From NCBI RefSeq assembly GCF_021190915.1, contig NZ_JAIOAP010000003.1, positions 186,001-250,000 of the forward strand: a stretch of 64,000 nucleotides of DNA. Reading direction: 5' to 3'. Position numbers and translations under genes: made by a program. The notes beneath the pieces were generated by a model, which saw only the letters and a list, made by a program, of their open reading frames with translations, ran no database searches and had not been told where the DNA came from. Below, piece by piece: positions 38,649 through 48,053 of the stretch (positions are counted from its first letter, which is position 1; every line of letters begins with the position of its first letter). This DNA is from Cohnella silvisoli (GTDB lineage: Bacteria; Bacillota; Bacilli; Paenibacillales; Paenibacillaceae).

Positions 38649-38658
38649 TAAGCGCTTA
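38649..38658 (+). promoter_or_regulatory. Palindrome upstream of importer 3
   Basis: A perfect 10-bp palindrome TAAGCGCTTA lies 42 bases before the importer 3 binding-protein start. The surrounding 14 bases match cre at 11 positions, so it may be a weak CcpA or LacI-type site. Confidence 0.35.
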
Positions 38659-38699
38659 GCGTTTAAATAGCATGATCACAAAAAAGGGAGGATTCACAC

Positions 38700-40139
38700 A
38701 TGCAAGCAAAATGGGGAAAGTCCAAGTCATGGACGGTACTGTTATCGGTTTTGATTATTCTAGCGCTAGTTGTTTCAGCATGCGGCGGTTCAAACAACAA
38801 GGGTTCAAGTTCTAGTCCTTCAGCTAGTGCTAGTTCTAGCAGTCCAAGCAGCTCGCCAAGCGCGAGCGGCGAGCCCGAGCCTTCGGCATCCGAAAGCTCG
38901 GCTCCGGCCGAGAAAGTGACGATCGAGTTCTGGCAGAGGTCATTCGAAGAAACGACGAACAAGTGGTTTAAGAAGTATGTCGACGAATTCAATAAATCAC
39001 AGGACCAAATCCAAATCAAGTACACGCTCGTCCCCGGCGAAGCTTGGGATCAGAAGATGAAAGCCTCCCAGGCAGCAGGAAAAGCTCCGGAAGTCTATAC
39101 GATGAACTATGGTGGAATCGCGAATGCCGCGAAGCTGGGACAGATTTTGCCGCTTAACGATCTGATGGACCCGGTCAAATTCGACGACATCTACGACAAC
39201 GTCAAAGAATTCATTACGGCAGGCGGCAAGTATTACGCGTATCCGAAGCTGGTCGAGCCGTCCGCGGTGCTCTACTATCGCAAAGACCTGTTCCAGGCAG
39301 CGGGTCTCGATCCGGAGAAACCACCGACCACGTGGGCGGAACTGCTCGAAGACGCCAAGAAGCTGACCGGCAAAGGCGTATTCGGCTTCTCGACGGCACA
39401 AGTCGCGGGGGATTTGGGCTGGTCCAGCTGGGGCCTTCAGTTCGGCACGTCCGGCCATGAGGCGCTGACGAGCGACTGGTCCAAAGCCGATATCAACAAC
39501 GACGCTTACAAAGCGGTATTCAAATTCTATCAAGACGCTTACCAATCGGGCGTCATGCCGAAACAGGCGCTGGCTCCGTACCCGGACATGAAGCCGTACG
39601 GCGAAGGCAAAGTTGCGATGCAAGTGAACGGTTCCTGGGCGATTGGCCAGCTCCGCAACTCCTACAAAGATAAATTGGAAAAAACAGGAATCGCCCCGAT
39701 GCCGTCCCAAAGCGGCGACCCGGCAAGCGCGACGGCAACGCTCGGCGGTTGGACGCTTGTCGTGGACGGCAAAGCCAAACATCCGCATCAAGCCGCGGAC
39801 TTTATCTCTTACCTGCTCGCAGGCGACCCGGCCATCATGATCGATTTCTTCAAGACGTCCGGCTTCTCGAAGTTCTCTGCGCGCAAGTCGGTAGACGAAG
39901 CGATGAAGAGCGATCCGGACGCATCGAAGGACGCATGGCGAGCGCTCATCGCCGAGAAGATCATTCCGAACTCCAAGGCGGAGCCGATCTACCCGTGGGA
40001 TGTCAGCATGGCTGTCTCTACCGGCATCGAGTCCGCGATGAAGGGCACGTCGGTCGACAAGGCGATTGAGAAAGCCGAGAAGACGATTAACGACTTCATC
40101 GCCAATAACAAGCTTGCCGGCACGAACCCGAAACAATAA
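38700..40139 (+). CDS. Sugar-binding lipoprotein (family 1, importer 3)
   Basis: A 479-residue family-1 binding protein with lipobox VVSAC and a long Ser/Pro-rich tether (residues about 35-65). Motifs include ITAGGKYYAYPK, VLYYRKDLFQAAGLD and GKVAMQVNGSWAIG. AAGGGAGG is well placed before ATG 38700. There is no two-component system of its own nearby, so it may depend on the system at 29303 or on the LacI-type operators upstream. Confidence 0.93.
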   Translation: MQAKWGKSKSWTVLLSVLIILALVVSACGGSNNKGSSSSPSASASSSSPSSSPSASGEPEPSASESSAPAEKVTIEFWQRSFEETTNKWFKKYVDEFNKSQDQIQIKYTLVPGEAWDQKMKASQAAGKAPEVYTMNYGGIANAAKLGQILPLNDLMDPVKFDDIYDNVKEFITAGGKYYAYPKLVEPSAVLYYRKDLFQAAGLDPEKPPTTWAELLEDAKKLTGKGVFGFSTAQVAGDLGWSSWGLQFGTSGHEALTSDWSKADINNDAYKAVFKFYQDAYQSGVMPKQALAPYPDMKPYGEGKVAMQVNGSWAIGQLRNSYKDKLEKTGIAPMPSQSGDPASATATLGGWTLVVDGKAKHPHQAADFISYLLAGDPAIMIDFFKTSGFSKFSARKSVDEAMKSDPDASKDAWRALIAEKIIPNSKAEPIYPWDVSMAVSTGIESAMKGTSVDKAIEKAEKTINDFIANNKLAGTNPKQ

Positions 40140-40153
40140 TGCCGATCATAGCG

Positions 40154-40178
40154 TCCGGGGACGAACGCCGTCCCCGGA
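40154..40178 (+). terminator. Hairpin between binding-protein and permease genes (importer 3)
   Basis: A perfect 10-bp GC-rich stem, TCCGGGGACG (40154-40163) with CGTCCCCGGA (40169-40178), is followed by TGTTTT. It probably limits read-through into the permeases. Confidence 0.75.
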
Positions 40179-40213
40179 TGTTTTGCCGGAACCTGTAACC
40201 GGAGGTGAACCAG

Positions 40214-41101
40214 ATGTTCAAAAAGAACTTTCGCCACGACAACTTGGCGGCATACGCCATGTTGACGCCAATCCTTCTCGGGTCGACCATTTTCATCATC
40301 GTTCCGTTCGCGTACGCGATTTATATCAGCTTCTACGAATGGGGTTTCTATCAAGCGCCCGTGTTCGTCGGCTTCAAAAATTTCTATGTCAACCTGACGG
40401 ACGAATTGTTCACAAAAGCGATATGGACCGGGCTTAAATTTACGCTGTACGTTCTACCGACCCAACTCGTGCTCGGCTTCCTGTTCGCCAACCTCGTCAA
40501 GGGGCTGAAAGGCAAGTTTGCCAGCTTCGTGAAGGCGGCCATTTACATCCCGACCGTCATCGGCCTTATCCTTGCAGGCGTCATTTTCCTCTTTATTTAT
40601 GATTACCTCGGCGGATTGGCCAATTATGTCGTCGGTTGGTTCGGCTTGGAACCGATCGCGTGGCTCGCGGAAGTAAGGACCGCGCTGCCGGCCATTACCG
40701 TTCCGGCTATCTGGACCGGCTTCGGGATCACGACGCTCATCATGCTGGCAGGCTTGCTTGACATTTCGGAATCGTACTACGAAGCGGCCGAGATCGAAGG
40801 CGCCGGTACGTTCGGCAAAATGCGGCACATTACGCTGCCGCTCATGCGCAACATCATCCTGTTCCTGCTCGTGACCGGCTTCACGGCCCAAATCTCCCAA
40901 TTCGAGCTGCCGTGGGTCATCACGAACGGGGGTCCGGTCAACGAGACGGCAACGCCGAACTTCTACATTCTGCAGCATTTCCTGAACGACGTCCTGATCG
41001 GCAGATCGATCGCAGCGGCCCTCATGTTCTTCGTCGTACTCGGTGCTATTTCGCTCGTCATTTTCAAAGTATTGAATTCCGAAAAAGCGGTCGACGGTTA
41101 A
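40214..41101 (+). CDS. Sugar ABC transporter permease (importer 3, first)
   Basis: A 295-residue permease with six membrane segments and EAA loop EAAEIEGAGTFGKMRHITLP. A perfect GGAGGTGA at 40201-40208 is five bases before ATG 40214. It pairs with the permease at 41125. Confidence 0.93.
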   Translation: MFKKNFRHDNLAAYAMLTPILLGSTIFIIVPFAYAIYISFYEWGFYQAPVFVGFKNFYVNLTDELFTKAIWTGLKFTLYVLPTQLVLGFLFANLVKGLKGKFASFVKAAIYIPTVIGLILAGVIFLFIYDYLGGLANYVVGWFGLEPIAWLAEVRTALPAITVPAIWTGFGITTLIMLAGLLDISESYYEAAEIEGAGTFGKMRHITLPLMRNIILFLLVTGFTAQISQFELPWVITNGGPVNETATPNFYILQHFLNDVLIGRSIAAALMFFVVLGAISLVIFKVLNSEKAVDG

Positions 41102-41124
41102 ACGGACGGGAGGAGGTAAACGCA

Positions 41125-41952
41125 ATGCGAAAGTCAACGTGGACATGGAGCCGAATTTTCACCACCATCCTATCACTGGTCGTCACGGGCATTACCATTT
41201 TCCCGCTCGTCTGGATGGGGCTCGCCGGATTCAAGTCGCAGGAAGAAGTGCTGGCGGCTCCTTTAAAGTTTTTTCCGACCGTATGGCACTTCGAAAATTA
41301 TACGAGCATCTTACACGATCCGCTGTTTCAGAAGGCGATGGGCACCACCTTCCTCGGCGCCATTACTTTCATGATTCTGAGCGTGGCGGTCAACGCGGCC
41401 GCCGCTTATGCTTTTTCAAGACTGGAGTTCAGTTTCAAGAAGTTCTGGTGGGTTTACGTCATGACCACGTATTTTATTCCGGGATTCGCGATCACGATTA
41501 CGTCTTTCGTAGTCGTATCGAAGCTGGGCATGCTTGACAAGCTGGCGGTTCTCATCCTGCCGGGCGTTGCGTCCGCTTACAGCATGTTCTTCATCCGGCA
41601 GTTTTACTTGAATATTCCGCTGGCCCTCGAAGAAGCGGCGCTCATCGACGGGGCGAACCGGTTCCAAATCTTCACCCGCATCTTCCTGCCGATGTCGCTG
41701 CCTCCGTTCGTCATTATCGGGATCGGCGCTTACCTGGGGTACTGGAACGCTTTCGTTTGGCCGGTGATGACGATGACGAACGAGAACTGGTTCCAGATTG
41801 GCCAATACATTTTCAACTTCCGTTCTGGCCGGGTCGCCGAGATGCATCTGCTGATGGCGAGTTCCTTCCTGGCGGCGCTCCCGACGGTCATTCTGTTCCT
41901 GATCTTCCAGAAGTACATCGTCGCGAATCTCAAGATGTCGGGCTTGAAATAA
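41125..41952 (+). CDS. Sugar ABC transporter permease (importer 3, second)
   Basis: A 275-residue permease with six membrane segments and EAA loop EEAALIDGANRFQIFTRIFL. AGGAGG ends a few bases before ATG 41125; the frame is open further upstream, but those residues overlap the previous gene and do not look like a permease. Confidence 0.92.
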   Translation: MRKSTWTWSRIFTTILSLVVTGITIFPLVWMGLAGFKSQEEVLAAPLKFFPTVWHFENYTSILHDPLFQKAMGTTFLGAITFMILSVAVNAAAAYAFSRLEFSFKKFWWVYVMTTYFIPGFAITITSFVVVSKLGMLDKLAVLILPGVASAYSMFFIRQFYLNIPLALEEAALIDGANRFQIFTRIFLPMSLPPFVIIGIGAYLGYWNAFVWPVMTMTNENWFQIGQYIFNFRSGRVAEMHLLMASSFLAALPTVILFLIFQKYIVANLKMSGLK

Positions 41953-41981
41953 ACGAAATCGGGATTGGAGGCCGTAAAAGC

Positions 41982-44231
41982 ATGATCGTACTGCATAACG
42001 GGCGAATCCGGCTGGAGTTGAACGCAGCCGACGGTTCGATCCGCAGCCTTCGCGATTTGCGTAAAGGCATTGCGTATTCGGAGGATTCGGCGGGCGGTGA
42101 ACCGTTCCGCCTGGAAACGGACGGAGGCTTCAGCGGTTCGTTCGAGGCTTTCGAATGGCGGGAGGACCGGATGGAATCCGGGATCCAAACCGTTTCGCTG
42201 ACATGGCGCACGCCGAGTGGCGTTACCGTTCGGGCCGAAGTATCCCTTGCGGCCGAAGCAGACGAGGCCCTGTTTCGATGCTCCGCGGACAACGGCTCGG
42301 ATGAACGTCTGCTTAGTCTGGAATATCCGATTATTCCGGATCTTCGCACGATTACCGAAGACGGGAAAGATGATTACATTGCGCATCCGTTCGCGACCGG
42401 GTTCAAGGTTCGCAATCCGATGAAACTTTTCGTTCATGACGGGCTCGGTCAGCGATTCATGCCTTATCCGGAAAGCTTCTCCGGAGCTTCGATGCAGTTT
42501 TTCGCTTATTACGGGATGAACAAGGGTGGGCTCTACTTCGCGGCAATGGACGGTGAAGGATACGTCAAATGGCTCAATTTCTATAAGAACGCAAATGGGC
42601 TATTGGAAGCTTCCTTCATTCATGGGTGCGAAGATATGGGAGCGGGCAAGGGGATCTATCCCGATTACGCGGTTCAAGTTGCCCTGCTAGAAGGTAGAGA
42701 TTGGTACGAAGCGGCGGATTTGTACAAGGGCTGGGCGGAACGGCAAGAATGGTGCAAACGGGGTAAACTCGCAGAACGCGGCGGTGACGTTGCGGGGAAG
42801 TGGCTTCATGAAGAGATGGGCGTTGCGACTTTCGGCATTAATGCGGGTGCGGATAGAACGCCATGGCTGCGCAAGTACCATGAGTTTATCCGGACACCGA
42901 TGTTCCACATCCTCGGCCCGGACTGGACCCATGCGCCGCAAACGTTTTACAAAGGGGTTCCCGGCGGCTTCGACGACTGGTTCCCGACGAAATTCAACCC
43001 GGACAACATCGCTTGCATGAAGGAATACGGTGATCGTTTTGCTCCGTTCGAATTCGATTATCTCTATCATTTCGAAGGTGCAGACGGTGAATTAGGGAAA
43101 GCCGCCGCTCAGAAGTTTCCGGAAAACAAAAAAAGCATAGACGCTTATGCTTTTCCCTTTCTTTGTCCCGCCCATCCGTATGCGCATGAGTTTCACGTAC
43201 GCCGCGACGAAACGCTTCAACGGACGGACGACGTGGATGCCATCTATTACGACATTTCCGCGAACAACATCTTGAAAATATGCATGGACGATACGCATGG
43301 ACATCCCATTGGAGCGGGCAAAACGATCGAGGACGCCTATCGCCGGAATTTCGCCGATACGAAAGCGGCGATGGCCGCCGTCGCTGGACGGTATGTGCCG
43401 ATGGGAACGGAAATGATGAACGAGACGCTGCTCGATCTGATCGATTATTACCAGGCGCGGGCCGGAGGACAGCCTGCCGCCCCGTTGGAAGGATGGCCAA
43501 TCCGCGATCTGCTCAAGACGGGCGATGCTGAGCTTATTCCGATGTTCTCCTACGTTTATCACGAGTATGGCGCTATGAGAATGGACGGCTGGGGCAAACT
43601 GGTCGAAGAAATCGGCGAGCTCTATTACTTTACGGTTGCCCGAACCTATTTGTGGGGTGGTCTATACGAACTGAATTACGAATATAGTCCGATGGAAGCG
43701 TTGGACGGGCATGAGAATACAATAGGTAATGCATTGGAAAACGCATCGGAGGAGCATTATTATCCGTTCGAGCCGCGGGGTTACGCATTTTCAGCGGAGC
43801 GAGCGCGATATTTGGCCATGTTTGCCGGTTTGCGAGTCGGTTCAGCCAACAAGTATTGGGCTTACGGACGGATGCTGCGTCCGCTTGAATTCGAAAACCC
43901 GCGAATCCGCATGGATTGGTTCCATTATAATCACGGCAAAGAGACGAAGGAATATAATGATTCCGGTAAAATGACGGTCGATGCCATCGTCCATTCGGCT
44001 TGGCGATATAAGGATGAAAGTGTTGGTTTGTTTTTCGCCAATGTGAGTGAAGAAGGGTGCAAGGTAAGCGTGCGACTTGATCCGGTGAAGTTCGGGATGA
44101 GCGAGGCGAGCGCCCTGTTGTTCATTGGTGATAGGGGCCATGCGGATAACTTCGAGCTGTCCCGGTCACCATCCGGCGAAGCCGAGTTTCATATTCCGGC
44201 CAGAAGCGTCGTTATGCTTGAATTGACGTAA
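41982..44231 (+). CDS. Large putative glycosidase (DUF6259-like)
   Basis: A 749-residue protein without signal peptide. It begins with a beta-sandwich-like domain (about residues 1-230), followed by a probable TIM-barrel region with conserved acidic motifs, IYYDISANN and MGTEMMNETLLDLIDYY, and ends with a small beta-domain. This resembles the DUF6259 group of putative glycoside hydrolases, but I am not certain of the family. GGAGG is ten bases before ATG 41982. It follows importer 3 in the same operon and likely degrades what that importer brings in. Confidence 0.65.
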   Translation: MIVLHNGRIRLELNAADGSIRSLRDLRKGIAYSEDSAGGEPFRLETDGGFSGSFEAFEWREDRMESGIQTVSLTWRTPSGVTVRAEVSLAAEADEALFRCSADNGSDERLLSLEYPIIPDLRTITEDGKDDYIAHPFATGFKVRNPMKLFVHDGLGQRFMPYPESFSGASMQFFAYYGMNKGGLYFAAMDGEGYVKWLNFYKNANGLLEASFIHGCEDMGAGKGIYPDYAVQVALLEGRDWYEAADLYKGWAERQEWCKRGKLAERGGDVAGKWLHEEMGVATFGINAGADRTPWLRKYHEFIRTPMFHILGPDWTHAPQTFYKGVPGGFDDWFPTKFNPDNIACMKEYGDRFAPFEFDYLYHFEGADGELGKAAAQKFPENKKSIDAYAFPFLCPAHPYAHEFHVRRDETLQRTDDVDAIYYDISANNILKICMDDTHGHPIGAGKTIEDAYRRNFADTKAAMAAVAGRYVPMGTEMMNETLLDLIDYYQARAGGQPAAPLEGWPIRDLLKTGDAELIPMFSYVYHEYGAMRMDGWGKLVEEIGELYYFTVARTYLWGGLYELNYEYSPMEALDGHENTIGNALENASEEHYYPFEPRGYAFSAERARYLAMFAGLRVGSANKYWAYGRMLRPLEFENPRIRMDWFHYNHGKETKEYNDSGKMTVDAIVHSAWRYKDESVGLFFANVSEEGCKVSVRLDPVKFGMSEASALLFIGDRGHADNFELSRSPSGEAEFHIPARSVVMLELT

Positions 44232-44298
44232 CGGCGGATGCGACCGCACCACGAGAGACGAGATCATAGTTTAATCAACAGGGGAGAGGTGCTGTGAA

Positions 44299-45291
44299 AT
44301 GAAAGCGCTGGTTATGGAAAAACCGCATCATGCGGTCGTTAAAGAAGTGCCCGATCCGAAACCGAAGCCGGGAGAAGTGGTCATTCAGGTGGCGCAGGTC
44401 GGCATTTGCGGAACGGATTTTCATATATTCGAAGGAGAGTTTCTGTCGCCGTATCCCCTTATTCCAGGGCACGAATTTTCGGGGACAATTTATGAAGTGG
44501 GTGAAGGGGTTGAAGGCTTCCGCGTCGGTGACCGGGTGACGGCCGATCCGTCGCTGTTCTGCGGACGATGTGTCTATTGCCTGACTAATCGTGGAAATCA
44601 GTGCGCCGATTGGGGAGCTCTCGGGAACACGGTGAACGGAAGCATGGCGGAATACGTGGCAGTACCTGCCCGCAACGTCGTGAAGATTCCGGATGCGATG
44701 TCCTTTGCGACAGCGGCGTTTATCGAGCCGATCGCCTGTGTCGTGCATGCGATGAATCGGCTTCAGCTGCAAGTCGGGCAATCCGTTCTTCTTTTCGGCG
44801 CGGGGGCGATGGGGCAGCAGCTTGTACAGGCGTTGTCCCGGGCGGGCGCATCGCGGCTTGCGGTCGTCGACGTTTCCGAGAGCAAGTTGGAGCTGGCTCG
44901 AGTTTTGGGTGCAACAGATACAGTGAACGTTAAAGAAATGGGGAAGCTTGACAGGGAAACGTTCGACGTGGTCGTGGATGCGACGGGTATTCCTTCGGTG
45001 ATCGAGCAAGCGATGAAATATATGGGCAAGACGGCGAAATACCTGCAATTCGGAGTAACGCCGAAAACCGCGCAAATCCGGTTGAATCCGTTCGACCTTT
45101 ACCATAAGGACTGGACGATACTGGGCTCGATGGCGATCAATCATACGTTCCTGCCCGCTTTCGATTGGGTCAAGGAAGGACGAATTAAGATGGAACCTCT
45201 CGTATCCAAAGTCATTTTTCTGGAAGAAGTCCCGGAATTCCTGGCGAAGTCCAAGGACCCGGAATTGCTGAAGGTGCAAATTAAAATATGA
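44299..45291 (+). CDS. Zinc-dependent polyol/alcohol dehydrogenase
   Basis: A 330-residue medium-chain dehydrogenase. Catalytic zinc ligands lie in GICGTDFH, GHEF and the later FIEPIACVVHA, and the four structural-zinc cysteines are in FCGRCVYC plus NQC. The NAD fold has GAGAMGQQLV. It is like sorbitol, threonine and arabinitol (phosphate) dehydrogenases. In the context of a possible D-arabinan locus a D-arabinitol-type role is attractive but unproven. GGGGAGAGG precedes ATG 44299, and it ends the operon. Confidence 0.85.
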   Translation: MKALVMEKPHHAVVKEVPDPKPKPGEVVIQVAQVGICGTDFHIFEGEFLSPYPLIPGHEFSGTIYEVGEGVEGFRVGDRVTADPSLFCGRCVYCLTNRGNQCADWGALGNTVNGSMAEYVAVPARNVVKIPDAMSFATAAFIEPIACVVHAMNRLQLQVGQSVLLFGAGAMGQQLVQALSRAGASRLAVVDVSESKLELARVLGATDTVNVKEMGKLDRETFDVVVDATGIPSVIEQAMKYMGKTAKYLQFGVTPKTAQIRLNPFDLYHKDWTILGSMAINHTFLPAFDWVKEGRIKMEPLVSKVIFLEEVPEFLAKSKDPELLKVQIKI

Positions 45292-45403
45292 AAGCTCGGT
45301 TCCTAAAAGAAGGGGCTCCCGCAGGTAATTTCGCCTGACCCCGGACTCGTGCAGGCAATAAACCTTGCCGAATCCGAACATACCCAATCCGACGGCTTTG
45401 AAC

Positions 45404-45409
45404 TATAAT
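45404..45409 (+). promoter_or_regulatory. Probable -10 of Uma2 gene, duplicated upstream of both copies
   Basis: TATAAT lies 30 bases before the Uma2 start. The same upstream sequence, from about CCAATCCGACGG through TATAAT, recurs before the second copy, with TATAAT at 48019-48024. No clear -35 is seen. Confidence 0.45.
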
Positions 45410-45438
45410 GGAGGTATCGTGAAGGGGGAGGACGGGCT

Positions 45439-46026
45439 ATGAGCGAAGAAGAAAAGGGCAAGCGGAAAGAAGCCGTGAAGGAGCAGCAGGCCAACTATTT
45501 GATTGAGGAGAGATATGAGATTATTGAGGGAGTGCGCTACGACTTCCTCTCATCGCCGAGAGTATCGCATCAAATACTGGTCACGGAACTGAACGCTTCA
45601 ATCCGTTCGACATGCCACGCCAACGGTATCGTGCTGGTGGCGCCGATGGACGTCCATTTTGACGAGAACAACATTGTGCAGCCGGATCTCATCTTTATCG
45701 CTAACGAAAATTTGCATATTATCAAAGACGGATGGGTTAAGGGCGTTCCGGATTTGCTTGTGGAAATCCTGTCCCCGAGCACCGGCTCCAAGGATAAGGT
45801 GCGAAAGAAAATCATTTACGAGCGGTTTGGCGTTAAAGAATACTGGATTGTCGATCCGGTATACTCCACTATCGATCAGTTGGTGCTCGTTGACGGCAAA
45901 TATCAGCTGGAAGCCTCTTACGGAGATGAAGACACACTCACGTCCCCGAATCTGTCCTGTATTTCAATTGATTTGCGTCAGCTGTTTCAAGAGGCTATGC
46001 GCTTCAATGTGCAGCCAACCGAATGA
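45439..46026 (+). CDS. Uma2-family nuclease (copy 3)
   Basis: A 195-residue Uma2/DUF820 protein with the PD-(D/E)XK-like core: YEIIEGVRYDFLSSP, QPDLIFI, DLLVEILSPST, then KKIIYERFGVKEYWIVDP. A Lys/Glu-rich N-terminus precedes it. It differs from the gene at 48054 at only 13 of 195 residues, and the two are flanked by shared upstream and downstream DNA, so they arose by a recent segmental duplication. The cellular role of Uma2 proteins is unknown; they are often present in many copies. Confidence 0.88.
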   Translation: MSEEEKGKRKEAVKEQQANYLIEERYEIIEGVRYDFLSSPRVSHQILVTELNASIRSTCHANGIVLVAPMDVHFDENNIVQPDLIFIANENLHIIKDGWVKGVPDLLVEILSPSTGSKDKVRKKIIYERFGVKEYWIVDPVYSTIDQLVLVDGKYQLEASYGDEDTLTSPNLSCISIDLRQLFQEAMRFNVQPTE

Positions 46027-46090
46027 AGGCATCCGAATGCAGCACGTTCAATCTGTCAAACGGATGATAACCGATTCATTAAACAAAAAG

Positions 46091-46130
46091 AGGCTCCCCG
46101 GCGCGGTTTGCGCCTTAGGGAGCCTTTTTT
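46091..46130 (+). terminator. Terminator after Uma2 copy 3
   Basis: AGGCTCCC (46091-46098) pairs with GGGAGCCT (46118-46125), with an inner GGCGC/GCGCC pairing, and a T-run follows to 46130. Confidence 0.85.
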
Positions 46131-46133
46131 AGG

Positions 46134-46286
46134 TTGAGGCAGCAGCGGATCCTAACCGATCGTTCCTCCGCAGCGCTTCTTAATGAAGAAACCGGATCCG
46201 CGGCTCACGTACGTGAAGTCGCCCAAAAGGAACTGGATCATTTCTGGTCGGAAGTCAGAAAAGTGGAACAGAGAGGGTTGAACTAA
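46134..46286 (+). pseudogene. Fragment of an unidentified gene (C-terminal part)
   Basis: An open frame of about 50 codons ends in TAA at 46284-46286 and reads ETGSAAHVREVAQKELDHFW near its end, a natural-looking amphipathic helix. It has no credible start because it begins inside the terminator. I read it as the leftover 3' end of a lost gene; the parent family is not recognised. Confidence 0.4.
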
Positions 46287-46291
46287 TTGTC

Positions 46292-46842
46292 CTCTGACAA
46301 CCGGAATCTATGAGGAGTTTATCAGCAGGGAATCGAAGGGAAGGCTAAGATTCGGCTCATCGGTGTTCATTAATCCGGACGAACAAATCGGCATCGGCCA
46401 AGCCATGAAGCATCGATTGGCAATTGATGGAGATCGGCATCAACGGGTACATCTGCTTTATCGAACCGGCCCGATCCATCCCGGCGGCTTGTTACGTGAC
46501 GGAGATCGCCGAGGTCAATCGGGAGCTGTATGCGAAGGATTTTGGCTCCCTGAATGACGTCCCCACGCATGCGATCACCTTCGGTTTGGGAACCGTGCTG
46601 AGCTCCCGGGAGCTATGTCTAGTGGCGGTTGGGCGGCATAAAGCGGATATTGTAGCCACTGCTTAGATGGGGGGCGTCTCATCCGAATTGCTCGCCTCGA
46701 TCATGCAGCTTCATCCGAATGCGAGAACGTCATTCTCGACTCGGAGTCTGCGTCCAAGCTGCCGGAAGCCGAGCTAAGCCGCCGGGGTTGGGATTTAGTC
46801 AAAGGTGCAAGCTTGTGGAACAAAAGATTTGTTGCAGATTAG
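46292..46842 (+). pseudogene. Decayed NagB-like sugar-phosphate deaminase/isomerase gene
   Basis: Pieces of the glucosamine-6-phosphate deaminase family appear in changing frames: FGSSVFINPDEQIGI (DEY-type motif), then after a loss MEIGINGYICFIEPA (GIGxNGHIGFNEP motif), THAITFGLGTVLSS and VAVGRHKADIVATA. A TAG then interrupts GGVSSELLASIMQLHPNA, and a single-base shift leads to NVILDSESASKLPEAEL and a final stop at 46840. At least one deletion, one nonsense change and one frameshift are needed, so it cannot make a working enzyme. This accounts for most of the gap between the Uma2 and LacI genes. Confidence 0.78.
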
Positions 46843-46880
46843 AATTGATAAGAATCACATAGAATGATACTCTTAACATA

Positions 46881-46894
46881 TGAAACCGATTGCA
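46881..46894 (+). promoter_or_regulatory. Candidate operator upstream of the LacI-family gene
   Basis: TGAAACCGATTGCA matches the cre/LacI-type consensus at 13 of 14 positions and shares CGATTGCA with the dyad at 36309-36322. It lies 31 bases before the regulator start, where autoregulation or CcpA control is plausible. Confidence 0.5.
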
Positions 46895-46924
46895 TAATAT
46901 TCGCTGCAAGTTCTGGAGGATTAT

Positions 46925-47941
46925 ATGAATAAGAGTACGATTTACCATATTGCCGAGCAGGTTGGCGTGTCGCCTGCCACCGTATCGAGAGCGCTCTCGG
47001 GAAGAGGGTACTGCGGCGAGAAAACAAAGGAAAAGATACTTAAGATCGCCAAGGAATTGAATTACGCTCCCGACCAAGCGGCCAAAATGCTGAAGACGAG
47101 AAAGACGAAAAAAATTATTTTTGCCGTACCCGATATTTGCAACCCGTTTTACTTCGATATGATTAACGGCATCAATCAGGTGTTGGAGTCCTATGGCTAT
47201 TTGCTGATTCTTTTCTACACCAAACACAGCTTAAAGGAAGAACTGAAAGCGATCCAGAACGTGAGGGAAAAAGTGGCTGACGGCATGATCATGGTGTCCT
47301 TCCATTTTTGCGAGGAAAACATTAAGGCCATTAACTCGCTCCATGCCCCGGTCGTATTAACGAATAAATACGTATCGGCGGAGGGCGGCGACAAGTTTGA
47401 TTACGTATATGTAGACACCTATGAAGGCGTCAAACTGGGAACAGAGCACCTTATCAAGCAGGGAATCGAGAAAATCGCTTTCATCGGCGGCAATATGAGC
47501 GAGCAAACCGGCTTTCAACGGTATTGCGGCTATCGAGATGCTTTGCTCGACGCGAACTTGAACCTAGATGAATCGTTGGTTATCCCATCGAATTATACAG
47601 AAAGCGGCGGCTATTTGGCGGCCCAGTCGCTGCTTGAGCGATCGGAGCGGCCTCAAGCCGTTGTCGCGGCCAACGATTTAATGGCGATCGGCGTCATGAA
47701 AGCATGCGAGGAAGCGGGGCTTTCCATACCGGATGATATAGCCGTGGTGGGAATGGACAATTTGGATATCGCATCGCGTGTGTATCCGAAACTGACCTCC
47801 GTGGCTTTATTGCAGGAGGAAATTGGGCGAAATGCTGCGCAAATTCTAATGGATCGTCTGCACGGGAATTTAAGCTCGGATGGCGAAATCAAGCTTCTCC
47901 CGCGTCTCGTCGTCCGGAAGTCCAGCATGCGATTCGGTTGA
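46925..47941 (+). CDS. LacI-family transcriptional regulator
   Basis: A 338-residue repressor with an N-terminal helix-turn-helix (residues about 4-23, TIYHIAEQVGVSPATVSRAL), hinge helix (YAPDQAAKMLKTRK) and a periplasmic-binding-like sensor domain (FAVPDICNPFYFDMI, AVVAANDLMAIGVMKACEEA, VVGMDNLDIASRVYPKLTSV). CTGGAGGA is five bases before ATG 46925. It is a good candidate for the protein that binds the palindromes upstream of the GH172 gene. It sits between the two Uma2 copies. Confidence 0.93.
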   Translation: MNKSTIYHIAEQVGVSPATVSRALSGRGYCGEKTKEKILKIAKELNYAPDQAAKMLKTRKTKKIIFAVPDICNPFYFDMINGINQVLESYGYLLILFYTKHSLKEELKAIQNVREKVADGMIMVSFHFCEENIKAINSLHAPVVLTNKYVSAEGGDKFDYVYVDTYEGVKLGTEHLIKQGIEKIAFIGGNMSEQTGFQRYCGYRDALLDANLNLDESLVIPSNYTESGGYLAAQSLLERSERPQAVVAANDLMAIGVMKACEEAGLSIPDDIAVVGMDNLDIASRVYPKLTSVALLQEEIGRNAAQILMDRLHGNLSSDGEIKLLPRLVVRKSSMRFG

Positions 47942-47954
47942 ATCGACAGAAGAG

Positions 47955-47984
47955 GCTCCCGGGCGTCATTTCTCCTGCGGGAGC
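47955..47984 (+). terminator. Hairpin after the LacI-family gene
   Basis: GCTCCCG (47955-47961) pairs with CGGGAGC (47978-47984). There is no T-run. A degenerate relative of the same sequence lies upstream of Uma2 copy 3, at about 45315, so it belongs to the duplicated segment. Confidence 0.5.
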
Positions 47985-48053
47985 GATCCGAATCATACCC
48001 AATCCGACGGCTTTGAACTATAATGGAGGTATTGTGAAAGGGGAGGACGGACC

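Noticed and set aside
38997..40136. 379-codon minus-strand frame
   Set aside because: It is antisense to the importer 3 receptor, Arg-rich in composition and without any motif.
44275..45387. 370-codon minus-strand frame
   Set aside because: It is antisense to the zinc dehydrogenase, whose zinc-ligand and cofactor motifs are clear.
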